Positions 51,701 to 59,778 of a DNA stretch of 64,000 nt are shown piece after piece. The DNA is from Sphingomonas sp. Leaf407 (lineage in GTDB: Bacteria > Pseudomonadota > Alphaproteobacteria > Sphingomonadales > Sphingomonadaceae): positions 349,300-413,299 of the forward strand of contig NZ_LMQO01000004.1 in assembly GCF_001425385.1 (NCBI RefSeq). Reading direction: 5' to 3'. Made by a program: the position numbers and the translations under genes. Below the pieces are notes generated by a model. That model was not told the DNA's origin. It did not search any database and saw nothing but the letters and a program-made list of their open reading frames with translations. Positions within the stretch are counted from its first letter, which is position 1; each line of letters opens with the position of its first letter.

Positions 51701-51812
51701 TCGCGAAGCGTGGCGCGCGCCAGCGTGCCCAGTCGTCGATCGACGCCGCATTGCCGGCGAGCGCAGGCGCGATGCTCGCCACGATACAGATCATCCACGC
51801 AAATCGCCGCAT
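48780..51812 (-). CDS. membrane diguanylate cyclase with two-component-regulator propeller sensor
   Basis: A 1010-residue protein: signal peptide (MRRFAWMICIVASIAPALA), a periplasmic beta-propeller of repeated blocks of the form 'gplwvGT.gGl.r.d' (about 40-640), a Y_Y_Y domain (YRLEGFDDAWVAVPEGTPAS), one membrane helix (VRLIGLMVVVLAILGVV), a coiled coil and a C-terminal GGDEF domain. The active loop is ARYGGEEIAILLP, and RTVD five residues before it is the c-di-GMP inhibitory site, so the enzyme should be active and feedback-controlled. The start ATG at 51812 has GGAGG ahead. The periplasmic ligand is unknown; such sensors often read sugars. Confidence 0.92.
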   Translation of the reverse strand: MRRFAWMICIVASIAPALAGNAASIDDWARWRAPRFATLGGGGGLPHATATAIVQSSEGLMWIGTRGGLARYDGQRIRTFRQRSGDATSLPDNYIRALLPLAHGSMLVGTNVGGIVRFDPVAGGFVRLRGAEGTRIGARILAFTPDGQGGALIASDHGVFRYDARSDRVVPLLGAGPAARDLAGGAFAVHRDADGTIMAGADKGLFVRRPGSDRFVPLALPDIGDVWAIARDTRGRLWIGTGSHGIVVRQADGRFVRPPALAGSSALIGHRTIRSFAPGPDGAMWVGTDGMGVLRIDPDRGYAVRALRNIPADAASLGGDTVRAVTLDRTGRLWAATDVGVSQTDPARDAILSLTNAMPDPAQSLADTNVRGVMVDRADRIWVGMSNGLIDRIDRAGGAIRHLKLSGGHAGQDIKAFAEAADGGILAGGRGVVAIDPRTLRERPLAVPDLGNLPVISLARMGDRLLIGTYKGLFDWNMATNAVRRYRHVDGDDTSLANNEVINIVAAGDGGAWIATPAGVSRYDPATGRFTTYRNRSDDPASLPQNYTGSIVAAGPVLWVGTYGGVARGTRHGGDWRFRAITEGDGLANDNVASLLADRRGRIWAASATGISVVPPGGTGVRIVSRRDGLTPDSFNQRAAAVTQGGDLLFGGTGGLLVVRPDAMLGARRTAPPSLVTTEVEQDGRALPVDPFPGRHPIRIAGGRHSVRIAFALTDYAAPQEVRYRYRLEGFDDAWVAVPEGTPASATYTNLPGGNYVLHLSAYIPGVDPRFVTTSVDLSVAPSWYEHWWVRLIGLMVVVLAILGVVQTRTLVLRRRTRTLEALIDQRTQELRAANVSLAHLAATDPLTGLANRRTLMARLEEERERAARTGHGFALAMIDIDHFKRVNDTHGHQTGDRVIRAIAERIGQAVRTVDCVARYGGEEIAILLPATTLGEAGVLTDRIRRSIGTVPVEIDGIAIPITISGGVAASDGTETIGILLHRADQALYRAKRDGRDRIEAAPASLSIVA

Positions 51813-51953
51813 TCCCGCCTCCACCCGCCGGGATAGCCGGCGGGCGTTGAAACAGGGTTAACCGGCGGTGGGAGACGAGCATTGCGGCAGGACCGCGCAT
51901 TGCCGCGCCATGCCCTTTGCGATACGCCGGACGCCTCTTTGCAGGAGCGTGCC

Positions 51954-52457
51954 ATGACCTTGTTCGTCAACGGATCGCCCGTCCCCCTACCCGACGATCC
52001 CCGCGTCTCGCTGCTCGATCTGCTGCGCGACCGGCTTGACCTGTCCGGCACCAAGAAGGGCTGCAACCAGGGTGCGTGCGGGGCATGTACCGTGCTGGTC
52101 GATGGTGAGCGCATCCTGTCGTGCCTCGCGCTGGCGGTGCAATATCAGGGCCGGTCGGTGACGACGGTCGAAGGGCTGACGGAGGGCGAGGCGCTCCATC
52201 CGCTCCAGGCCGCGTTCGTCGCGCACGATGCGTTCCAGTGCGGCTATTGCACGCCGGGGCAGATCTGCTCCGCGATCGGCATGGTCGCCGAGCTGCGGCG
52301 GGGCAGCCCGAGCAATGTCACCCAAAGCCTGACCGCTCCGGCTGGCCTGACCCGCGACGAACTGCGCGAACGGATGAGCGGCAATCTGTGCCGCTGCGGC
52401 GCGCACAACGGCATCGTCGATGCGATCCTCGACGTGTATGGCGAGGTGGCAGCGTGA
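51954..52457 (+). CDS. molybdenum hydroxylase 2Fe-2S subunit (PaoA-like)
   Basis: A 167-residue iron-sulfur subunit of the xanthine oxidase family. The plant-ferredoxin cluster ligands are [20 protein letters not shown] with a further Cys in SCLAL. The helical-domain cluster is in [13 protein letters not shown] and [12 protein letters not shown]. Unlike E. coli PaoA it has no twin-arginine leader, so the complex should be cytoplasmic. It is followed by the FAD and molybdenum subunits with four-base overlaps. The start ATG at 51954 follows AGGAGCGTGCC. Confidence 0.93.
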   Translation: MTLFVNGSPVPLPDDPRVSLLDLLRDRLDLSGTKKGCNQGACGACTVLVDGERILSCLALAVQYQGRSVTTVEGLTEGEALHPLQAAFVAHDAFQCGYCTPGQICSAIGMVAELRRGSPSNVTQSLTAPAGLTRDELRERMSGNLCRCGAHNGIVDAILDVYGEVAA

Positions 52458-53437
52458 CCCCGTTCACCTATCGCCGCGCGGCGGGGCCTGCCGAGGCGCT
52501 GACGCTGGTCGACATGCCCGATGCGATGTTCCTTGGCGGGGGGACCAACCTCGTCGACCTGATGCGCGAGCGGATCGCGCGGCCCGCCACGCTGGTCGAT
52601 GTGACCGCCCTGTCCTCGGCGATCGAGGAACGGGACGGCGCGCTGCGGATCGGCGCGGCGGCGAGCAACAGCAGCGTCGCCGAACACCGGATCGTGCGCG
52701 ACCGCTATCCGCTGCTCGCCCGCGCGATATTGGCAGGGGCCAGCGCGCAGATCCGCAACATGGCGACGGTCGGCGGCAACCTACTGCAACGCACCCGCTG
52801 CACCTATTTCTACGATGTCGCGGGATCGCGCTGCAACAAGCGGGTGCCGGATAGCGGCTGCGACGCGGTGGACGGGTTCAACCGCATCCATGCGATCCTC
52901 GGCGCCTCGCCTGCCTGTATCGCGACGCATCCCTCCGACCTGTGCGTCGCGCTCGCCGCGCTGAATGCTGAGGTCGAGCTGGTATCGGCGCAGGGGGTCC
53001 GCACGCTGCCGCTGACCGATCTGCACCGCCTGCCCGGCGACCGGCCCGATCGCGACACCGTGATCGGGCCGGGCGAGCTGATAACCGCCGTCACCCTGCC
53101 CGCGCTGCCCGGCGCGATGCGATCGACCTATCGCAAGGTGCGCGACCGGGCGAGCTATGCCTTTGCGCTGGTATCGGTCGCGGCCGTGATCGAGGTACGC
53201 GACGGCACGGTCGCCGACGTGCGGCTGGCGCTGGGCGGCGTCGCGCACAAGCCGTGGCGGGCGCGGATCGCGGAAAACGCGCTCATCGGCGGCCCCGCGT
53301 CGGTCGCGGCATTCCGCGCGGCGGCGGAGGCCGAACTGGCGGCGGCGGTGCCGCTGTCCGGCAACGGCTTCAAGATCGAGTTGGCGGCACGGACGATCAC
53401 GGCGGTACTCGCCGAACTGAGCGAGGGCGACGCATGA
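52454..53437 (+). CDS. molybdenum hydroxylase FAD subunit with extra 4Fe-4S site (PaoB-like)
   Basis: A 327-residue flavoprotein starting at a GTG that overlaps the previous TGA. FAD-binding segments are [16 protein letters not shown] and [16 protein letters not shown]. An insert with several cysteines ([21 protein letters not shown], then [11 protein letters not shown]) matches the loop that binds a 4Fe-4S cluster in PaoB and 4-hydroxybenzoyl-CoA reductase-type subunits; ordinary xanthine dehydrogenases lack it. The C-terminal CO-dehydrogenase flavoprotein domain is complete. Substrate choice is set by the next gene. Confidence 0.9.
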   Translation: MTPFTYRRAAGPAEALTLVDMPDAMFLGGGTNLVDLMRERIARPATLVDVTALSSAIEERDGALRIGAAASNSSVAEHRIVRDRYPLLARAILAGASAQIRNMATVGGNLLQRTRCTYFYDVAGSRCNKRVPDSGCDAVDGFNRIHAILGASPACIATHPSDLCVALAALNAEVELVSAQGVRTLPLTDLHRLPGDRPDRDTVIGPGELITAVTLPALPGAMRSTYRKVRDRASYAFALVSVAAVIEVRDGTVADVRLALGGVAHKPWRARIAENALIGGPASVAAFRAAAEAELAAAVPLSGNGFKIELAARTITAVLAELSEGDA

Positions 53438-55764
53438 AGCGGCTGGAACGCGCCAAGCAGGCGGCGATGGGCAAGGCGATCGGCGCGCTGCAAAAGGCGG
53501 TGCAACTGGCCCCCGACCGCTGGATGCCGGGGGCAACGCCCGATCCGCTGATCCGCCGGCAACATGGCCATATCGGCCGCGCGGTGCCGCGCATCGACGG
53601 GCCGCTGAAGGTGCGTGGGGAGGCGCGGTTCGCCGCCGAATTTCCGCTGGAGGGGATGCTGTACGCCGCGCTGGCGTATAGCAGCATCGCGCGCGGGCGG
53701 ATTGCGACGCTGGATACGGCAGAGGCCGAGGCGGCACCGGGCGTGCGGCTGGTGATGACGCATCGCAACGCGCCGCGCATGGCGCCGATGCCGTTGTTCA
53801 TGAGCAGCGAAAAGGCATGCGGCGGCAGCGACCTGCCGGTGATGCAGGACGATCGCATCCACTGGAACGGCGAGCCGGTCGCGCTGGTGCTGGCCGACAG
53901 CCAGGAGGCGGCCGACCATGCGGTGGGGCTGATCCGGGTGGCCTATGACGCGGCCCCCGCCGCCACCGGTTTCGCCGAGGCAATCGCCAAGGGCACCGAG
54001 CCAGCCCAGTTCATGGGCCAGCCGCTCGCCCAGTCGAACGGTGACGTAGCGGCGGCGCTGGCCAAGGCACCGTTCAGGGTCGACCGGCGCTACACGTCCC
54101 CACGCCACAACCATAATGCGATCGAACTGCACGCCGTCACCGCCGCATGGGACGGCGACGAGTTGCGCCTGCACGATGCGTCGCAGATGGTGGCGCATAC
54201 CGCATGGTCGATGGCGAGGGTGTTCGGCATCGCCGAGCGCCAGGTCCATGTCACCTCGCCGTTCGTCGGCGGCGGGTTCGGCGGCAAGGGGCTGTGGCAG
54301 CATCAGGTGCTGGCCGCCGCCGCCGCGAAACTCAGCGGACGGCCGGTTCGGCTGATGCTGTCGCGCGAGGGGGTGTACCGCATCGTCGGCGGGCGCACGC
54401 TGACGCAGCAGCGCGTCGCGATCGGCGCGCAGGCCGATGGCCGTTTCGACGCGATCCTCCACACCGGCACCGTCGCGATGACGCCGCACAATGCGCTACC
54501 CGAACCGTTCGTACTGGCGACGCGCAGCGCCTATGCCGCGGGCGTAACGCAGCTTGGCGTCGACGTGGTGCGGCTCGATATGGTCGCCAACACCTTTATG
54601 CGCGCGCCGGGCGAAGCAGTGGGCAGCTTCGCGCTGGAGAGCGCGATCGACGAGCTGGCGGTCGAGCTGGGCATTGATCCGATCGAGCTCAGGCTGCGCA
54701 ACGAGCCCGACAAGGACCCGACGAGCGGCGCGCCCTTTTCCTCACGCGAGATCGAGCGGGCGTATCGCGACGGGGCCGAGCAGTTCGGCTGGGACCAGCG
54801 AGGCGCGCCCGGCAGCCGCCGCGAGGGCGAATGGCGGATCGGGATGGGCTGCGCGACCGCGACCTATCCCTATTATCGGATGCCCGGTGGTGCGGCGCGG
54901 ATCACGCTGACGGCCGGCGGCCATGCCACGGTCGAGATCGCGGCGCACGACATGGGCATGGGCACCGCGACCGTGCAGACGCAGGTCGCGGCCGATCGGC
55001 TGGGGCTGCCGATGGCGCAGGTGGCGTTCCGCTATGGCGACAACCGCCTGCCCGGCACCGTCATGGCCGGCGGGTCGCAGCAGACGGCGGCGATCGGCGC
55101 GTCGGTGATGGCGGCGCACCGCGAACTCGTGACCAAATTGCTCAAGCTGGCGGGGAATGATTCACCGCTCGCCGGGCTGGACGTCGACGCAGTCGTCTCG
55201 GTCGATGGCGGCCTTGCCAGCATCGCCGATCCGGGGCGGCACGAATCCTATGGCTCGATCCTCGGCCGGGCGCGGCGCAGCGAACTGGTGGTCGAGGCGA
55301 CACCGCCGCTGCCGCTCGAATTCCTGCACTGGTCGATGCACTCGCACGGCGCGATGTTCTGCGAGGTGCGGGTGAGCGACGTGACCGGCGAGGTGCGGGT
55401 CGACCGGTTCCTCGGCTCGTTCGACTGCGGGCGCATCCTCAACCCGCTGACCGCCGCCAGCCAGTTTCGCGGCGGAATCATCATGGGGCTGGGCCTCGCG
55501 CTGATGGAGGAGACACAGTTCGACGAACGGAACGGCCGGATCATGAACCCCAGCCTCGCCGAATATCATGTGCCGGTGCATCTCGACGTGCCCGAGATCG
55601 ACGTGATCTGGACCGACATTCCCGATCCGCACACGCCGATGGGCGCGCGCGGCGTGGGCGAGATAGGCATCACCGGGGTCGGCGCGGCGGTGGCGAATGC
55701 GGTCTACAACGCCACGGGCAAGCGGGTGCGCGACCTGCCGATCACGCTCGACAAGCTGTTGTAG
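53434..55764 (+). CDS. molybdenum hydroxylase large subunit (PaoC-like aldehyde oxidoreductase)
   Basis: A 776-residue catalytic subunit. The molybdenum cofactor contacts are [19 protein letters not shown] and later [11 protein letters not shown]. The catalytic base is E743 in [15 protein letters not shown]. Overall length and the paired FAD/4Fe-4S subunit match PaoABC aldehyde oxidoreductases, which oxidise aromatic and other aldehydes. The residues that dictate purine binding in xanthine dehydrogenase are not evident. The gene ends the operon, and a palindrome follows before the convergent VIT gene. The cofactor chaperone (PaoD/XdhC-like) is not next to it. Confidence 0.9.
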   Translation: MKRLERAKQAAMGKAIGALQKAVQLAPDRWMPGATPDPLIRRQHGHIGRAVPRIDGPLKVRGEARFAAEFPLEGMLYAALAYSSIARGRIATLDTAEAEAAPGVRLVMTHRNAPRMAPMPLFMSSEKACGGSDLPVMQDDRIHWNGEPVALVLADSQEAADHAVGLIRVAYDAAPAATGFAEAIAKGTEPAQFMGQPLAQSNGDVAAALAKAPFRVDRRYTSPRHNHNAIELHAVTAAWDGDELRLHDASQMVAHTAWSMARVFGIAERQVHVTSPFVGGGFGGKGLWQHQVLAAAAAKLSGRPVRLMLSREGVYRIVGGRTLTQQRVAIGAQADGRFDAILHTGTVAMTPHNALPEPFVLATRSAYAAGVTQLGVDVVRLDMVANTFMRAPGEAVGSFALESAIDELAVELGIDPIELRLRNEPDKDPTSGAPFSSREIERAYRDGAEQFGWDQRGAPGSRREGEWRIGMGCATATYPYYRMPGGAARITLTAGGHATVEIAAHDMGMGTATVQTQVAADRLGLPMAQVAFRYGDNRLPGTVMAGGSQQTAAIGASVMAAHRELVTKLLKLAGNDSPLAGLDVDAVVSVDGGLASIADPGRHESYGSILGRARRSELVVEATPPLPLEFLHWSMHSHGAMFCEVRVSDVTGEVRVDRFLGSFDCGRILNPLTAASQFRGGIIMGLGLALMEETQFDERNGRIMNPSLAEYHVPVHLDVPEIDVIWTDIPDPHTPMGARGVGEIGITGVGAAVANAVYNATGKRVRDLPITLDKLL

Positions 55765-55816
55765 GGGCGTCTGATCCGCTCACGCGGATGCGGCACCGGC
55801 CCGCTCCCCCACGGGT

Positions 55817-55841
55817 CCCAGCAAAGTAATACTTTGCTGGG
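55817..55841. terminator. perfect 25-base palindrome between convergent genes
   Basis: CCCAGCAAAGTA and TACTTTGCTGGG flank a single A. It is AT-richer than its surroundings and lies between the stops of the molybdenum subunit and the VIT gene. A hairpin terminator is the simplest reading; no T-run follows. Confidence 0.6.
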
Positions 55842-55915
55842 CTACCTCCACCCGACCACCCATCAGGATACGCGAGTGGGTGATCGGGCGGCGAAGCAGG
55901 CCGGTGCGGAAAACC

Positions 55916-58831
55916 CTACTTCCCCACCTCCAGCGTCGCGACCGGGACCATGCCGTCGCGGGCATTACGGTTGCCGCCCTTCTGGAAATCGAGATCGGCG
56001 TCGACCATCACCTGCTGCTCGGTCGGGCGGGCATAGTTGCGGTACAGGCGCACCAGCACATGGCCAGCACCATTGGGGTTGATCCGGTCGGCGTCGAACC
56101 CGTTGATCGCGACGCCGTAGCGACCGGCCGGCGCACGGCGCAGCGCATATTCCTCCGGCCCATAGCCATCGGTCATGTCGTTGGTGATGACGCCGCCGAT
56201 CGCGCTCAACGGATGGCTGTACATCACCCGCTCGCCGCCGGGCTCGCTGACCCACAGGTCGATGTCGGCATCGTCGGCGGTCCAGCCGATCACGATCCGC
56301 GCGTCCATGTCGAGCCGCCCGCGCAGGCGGGGGTCGAGCTGCCAGCGGCCGCCCGCCGCCTCGATCGCCGGGATCAGCGCATTGGCCTCTTCGAGCGCCA
56401 CGACCTCGATCCCGTCGAAGTCGCTCGACGCGGGGTCGAGCGCCACCTGCGTCAGCAGCGTGAAAGCGCGTTCGAGGTCGGCGCGGCCGCGCTTGCCCGC
56501 CGCCTTGCCCCGCGCGGCGAGCGCCAGCGCGAGGTCGCGGCGCGGTTGCGGACGCAGCGTGTCGATCGCGCCGGCCAGCCGCTCGGCCAGTTCGACCGCG
56601 CGGTCGTGCGATCCATCGCGTTCGAGGCGGAAGGCGACGATCTGGCGCGTCTCGTCGTCGGCCAGCGGCAGATCGAGCGCGGAGAGCAGCAGCAGGTCGG
56701 CGAGCGCGGCGTCGCCCTTGGCCCGGAACCAGTCGGCGACGTCAAGATAGAAGCCGGGCGTGTCGCCATAGGCGCGCTCCTGCGCCGCCAGCACGCCCAG
56801 CCGCGCGGCGGGCGCGGCGGCGGCGAGCGCGGCGATATGCGGCTTGCCCGAGGCGCGTTCGGCGAGGTCGATCGTCATGGCCCGATCGCGGGCGGGTGCG
56901 CGGCGTTGCAGCCCGTCGCTGACGCGCGAACCGGTGACGACGATGTTGCCTACGTCCTCGGCGACAACGACTGTCGGCGCGGGAACGCTCACGACCGGCG
57001 GCGGCGCTGCCATCGGTGCGGGCGGCGGCGGGGGCGGCGGCACCATTTCGGGTGGCGGGGGCGGCGCATAGGCCGGCAGCGGGCCGGGGCGGCGCTTGGC
57101 CATTTCGACCGGGAACTGCCCGGACCACCAGCGGCGGCGGTCGGCCCAGCGTTCCAGCACCTCGTCGAACCGGCTGGCGCGGTCGGTCGCCGCATCCTTG
57201 ATCGCCGCCGCCTTTTGCGCGCGATAGTCGGCCATCCAGTCGACGGCGAAGCCCGGTGGCGGGGCAAGGTCGGCGGTGAGATATTGCTCGGGGCGTTCGA
57301 GGACGAGGAACGACAGGCCGGCGGTCGCCACGCCATAGCGGCGCGCAGTGGCGGTCATCGCGTCGGTCTGCGCCGGATCGGTCGCGAGCGCGGCGACCTG
57401 GTCGACCGCCCATAGCGCGGCGGGGGCGTTGCCCGCCGTGCCGCCCGACACGGCATAGCGGCGGCGGGTGCCGTCGCCGAAGGTGACTTCGAGCTTGCCG
57501 TCGGCCGGGGCCGGTCCGGCGAACGCGATACGGCCGGGCGCGGCGGGCAAGACGATGGTGTCGAGCATCATGCCCCGGCCGTCGGTGATGCGGCGGACGG
57601 CTTGTGGCACGAGCAGCGCGCGGGCGGCGGCGGCATCGTCGCTGTCGGCGCGGACCACGCTGCCCCCGGTCGGGCGCACGAGGCGGGCGAGGCGCGCCAT
57701 GTCCGCCCCGGCCGATCCGGTCAGCGCGGCGAGCGGGCAGTCGGGGACAAAGGCGGCGGCGCGATCGATCGTGATCGCACCGTCGAACACCAGCACGCAG
57801 CGGGTGGCGGCGGGGAGCTTCATCGCGGCAAGACCCGCAAGCGAACTGCCGCCGCGATAGACGGTCGCGGTCAGCGCGCGGCGCAGCGCGGCGGCGTCCG
57901 CCACCACCTGATAACGGGGCGCGTCGCTGGCGAAGGTGACGAGGTCGATCACGTCGGGCGCGGTCGTGTCGACCAGCCGGACCAGCGTGGCGATCTCGGC
58001 ATCGGGGGCGCCGTCACGGTGCGAACGCGAGCGGTCCCAATAGATCCGCAGCCGTCCCCCGCGCGTCGGCGCGGGCGGCGGCGGCGGCGCGGCATCGGCA
58101 AGGGTGAAGAAGCGTTCGCCATTGGTGTGGGTGGCGAGCAGCGCGGCCGGGGCGAGCGTCCCGCCGGTAACGCTCAGCCCGCTGCGCAGCGGACGGCCGG
58201 TCCGGGTGATGGTGCCGTCCGCTGCCACCGCCTCTCCATCGAAGCGGATCGTCGGCGAGGTGGCATAGCCGGTGGCGGCGACGGTCAGCGCTACCCGCTC
58301 GATCGCGCGGTCGCGCAGCAACGGCAGGTCGAGGCCGCGTGCCGGATCATAGGGCAGCGCCAGCGTCAGGCGGAAGCGGCGCGGATGGTCGCGGTCGACC
58401 GGAAAGATGCGGGTGGCGAAGCGGTTGCCGGTCACTTCGGCAAGGCCGGGGTCGATGCCGGCGCGGACGGTATCGGCATAGACTTCGCGGGCACGGGGGG
58501 CGGCGAGCAACTGCCCGGGGATCATCCGCCCGCCGACGTCGAGCGCATAGCCGGTGACGATCGCCCCGTCGGGCAGACGCAGCACCAGATCGGCCTCGTG
58601 CGGTTGCGGCGCATCGGTGCGCAGCAGCATCTCCAGCGTCAGTTCGGCGACGGGGCCGGCGAGCTTCGCGTCGATCGCGAGATCGGCGATGGTGAGCCGG
58701 GTCGCCTCGGCCGGGGTGTCGGACTGGCGGATGCCGCGCTCGGCTTCGCTGAGGCTGGGGTTGAGCTGCGCCATCGCCGGGCTGGTGGCGAGGATCGCCG
58801 CCAGCATCCCGACCAGCATTGTGCGTGCCAT
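55916..58831 (-). CDS. exported VIT/von Willebrand A-like protein with C-terminal DUF2135
   Basis: A 971-residue exported protein (signal MARTMLVGMLAAILATSPAMA). In order: a VIT domain (about 35-190, ADLVLRLPDGAIVTGYALDV), a von Willebrand A-like region with a DxSxS metal site (YWDRSRSHRDG), a helical region, a Pro-rich linker (PPPPPEMVPPPPPPPAPMA), then NIVVTGSRVSDG, a segment that looks like the TonB-receptor plug start of sphingomonads, a TPR-like helical part, and DUF2135 (IGWTADDADIDLWVSEPGGE). The start at 58831 gives a normal signal. Metal-dependent adhesion in the envelope is plausible; no specific role is assigned. Confidence 0.8.
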   Translation of the reverse strand: MARTMLVGMLAAILATSPAMAQLNPSLSEAERGIRQSDTPAEATRLTIADLAIDAKLAGPVAELTLEMLLRTDAPQPHEADLVLRLPDGAIVTGYALDVGGRMIPGQLLAAPRAREVYADTVRAGIDPGLAEVTGNRFATRIFPVDRDHPRRFRLTLALPYDPARGLDLPLLRDRAIERVALTVAATGYATSPTIRFDGEAVAADGTITRTGRPLRSGLSVTGGTLAPAALLATHTNGERFFTLADAAPPPPPAPTRGGRLRIYWDRSRSHRDGAPDAEIATLVRLVDTTAPDVIDLVTFASDAPRYQVVADAAALRRALTATVYRGGSSLAGLAAMKLPAATRCVLVFDGAITIDRAAAFVPDCPLAALTGSAGADMARLARLVRPTGGSVVRADSDDAAAARALLVPQAVRRITDGRGMMLDTIVLPAAPGRIAFAGPAPADGKLEVTFGDGTRRRYAVSGGTAGNAPAALWAVDQVAALATDPAQTDAMTATARRYGVATAGLSFLVLERPEQYLTADLAPPPGFAVDWMADYRAQKAAAIKDAATDRASRFDEVLERWADRRRWWSGQFPVEMAKRRPGPLPAYAPPPPPEMVPPPPPPPAPMAAPPPVVSVPAPTVVVAEDVGNIVVTGSRVSDGLQRRAPARDRAMTIDLAERASGKPHIAALAAAAPAARLGVLAAQERAYGDTPGFYLDVADWFRAKGDAALADLLLLSALDLPLADDETRQIVAFRLERDGSHDRAVELAERLAGAIDTLRPQPRRDLALALAARGKAAGKRGRADLERAFTLLTQVALDPASSDFDGIEVVALEEANALIPAIEAAGGRWQLDPRLRGRLDMDARIVIGWTADDADIDLWVSEPGGERVMYSHPLSAIGGVITNDMTDGYGPEEYALRRAPAGRYGVAINGFDADRINPNGAGHVLVRLYRNYARPTEQQVMVDADLDFQKGGNRNARDGMVPVATLEVGK

Positions 58832-59027
58832 GCCCTGCCCCTGTCCTTGTTTGGCGGGAGGGTAGGGCGAGACCAAGCGTGGGGCAAGGCGCGCCGGGCG
58901 AGGCATAGCGAAGCTATGCCGAGCCGCACGAGGCGCGCCCGGCCGGCGGCGCTACCAGCGCCGTCCGACGACACGGGCTTCGCCCGTGGCGGGGCCTGGG
59001 CCGGAAACGACGTACTCTCGTAACCTG

Positions 59028-59123
59028 CCCCCCTCCCTGACAAGGGAGGGGGGCAGGTTGTGGAGCGCTTGCGGTTCCTCGCGGGCCGACCCACCCCCGG
59101 CCCCTCCCTTGTCAGGGGGGGAG
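59028..59123. repeat. GC-rich intergenic palindromic element (family C copy 3)
   Basis: Left arm CCCCCTCCCTGACAAGGGAG and right arm CCCCTCCCTTGTCAGGG surround a spacer (GAGCGCTTGCGGTTCCTCGC) almost identical to that of the copy at 28899-29008. Confidence 0.8.
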
Positions 59124-59150
59124 GAACAGGAGCCACGCCGTCAGCGTGTA

Positions 59151-59177
59151 TGGATTCCGGCCTTCGCCGGAATGACG
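59151..59177. repeat. REP-like hairpin (family A)
   Basis: ATTCCGGCCTTCGCCGGAAT folds into a perfect stem-loop flanked by TGG and GACG. This form (ATTCC.GC..TTCGC..GGAATGACG) is a widely dispersed repeat type in proteobacterial genomes. Confidence 0.6.
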
Positions 59178-59266
59178 ATGGAGGCGGGGTTGGGGGCATC
59201 CCCCTTACCGCCTTGTTTCCGCCCGAAGGAGGGGGGAACGGAGCGCTACGCCCGCAAATTCCCCCC

Positions 59267-59284
59267 AAAGTTTACAAAGTTTAC
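59267..59284. repeat. tandem 9-base repeat AAAGTTTAC x2
   Basis: Two adjacent copies of AAAGTTTAC, followed by ACTTGCG, form an AT-rich island in a GC-rich gap. On the other strand it reads TGTAAACTTTGTAAACTTT. It sits between the receiver stop and the VIT start and could be a protein-binding site. Confidence 0.55.
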
Positions 59285-59406
59285 ACTTGCGACGCGATTG
59301 TTAAGAACCGTTCGCAGGTACGACTGCGATCATCGACGGAATCAAATGCACCGGCCGGCCACCGGCCCACTACCACCATCGCCGATCGCGCGCCTGTAGG
59401 ACAGGC

Positions 59407-59778
59407 TCAGGCTACCGCCCCGCCCCCCGCGCAATTCCGCAGCGCCGTGACCAGCGCATGTGGCGTGCTGGGCTTTTCGCAGATGGTGGCGCCGGGATAG
59501 CGGTGGCGCAGTTCGGCGTCGTCGGCATGGCCCGAATGAAAGATCAGCGGGATGCCGCGATCGTACAGCCGGTCGGCGGCGGGAAAGACGGTGCCGTCGG
59601 GCAGTTGCACGTCGAGCAGCGCGACGGCGAAACGCGCCTTGGCCTGATCGATCGCGGCCTGCGCCTCGGCGACGCTGCTGCACGGCCCCTCGACCGCGAA
59701 GCCCGCGTCCTCGATCGTCATCTGCAGGTCGAGCGCGATGAACAGCTCGTCCTCGACGAGCAGCACCAGCCTATCCAT
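59407..59778 (-). CDS. single-domain response regulator
   Basis: A 123-residue receiver with no output domain. The acidic pair is in LLVEDELFIALDL (E9, D10), the phosphorylation site is D56 (VALLDVQLPDG), the Thr/Ser position is HSGH and the Lys is in ICEKPSTP. The GPCSSVAEA helix and FIALDLQ are typical of receivers that pair with HWE/HisKA_2 kinases (LovR- or SdrG-like). It overlaps the kinase stop by eight bases. As a lone receiver it probably acts as phosphate sink or relay rather than on DNA. Confidence 0.92.
   Translation of the reverse strand: MDRLVLLVEDELFIALDLQMTIEDAGFAVEGPCSSVAEAQAAIDQAKARFAVALLDVQLPDGTVFPAADRLYDRGIPLIFHSGHADDAELRHRYPGATICEKPSTPHALVTALRNCAGGGAVA

Larger units (their letters stand above)
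58832..59406. other. 575-base gap without a gene, carrying three repeat types
   Basis: No convincing gene is present. It holds a family C palindrome (59028-59123), a family A hairpin (59151-59177) and a tandem 9-base repeat (59267-59284). The promoter of the VIT gene should lie near 58840-58900, but no clear boxes are seen. The stretch 58860-59000 shows nothing recognisable. Confidence 0.7.

Noticed and set aside
48768..51836. 1022-codon plus-strand frame opposite the diguanylate cyclase
   Set aside because: The minus-strand protein has signal peptide, propeller, membrane helix and GGDEF in order; the plus frame has none and is dominated by Arg, Asp, Gly and His.
114..59177. GC-rich repeats considered as CRISPR
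   Set aside because: They are palindromic pairs scattered tens of kilobases apart, without regular spacing, unique spacers or cas genes.
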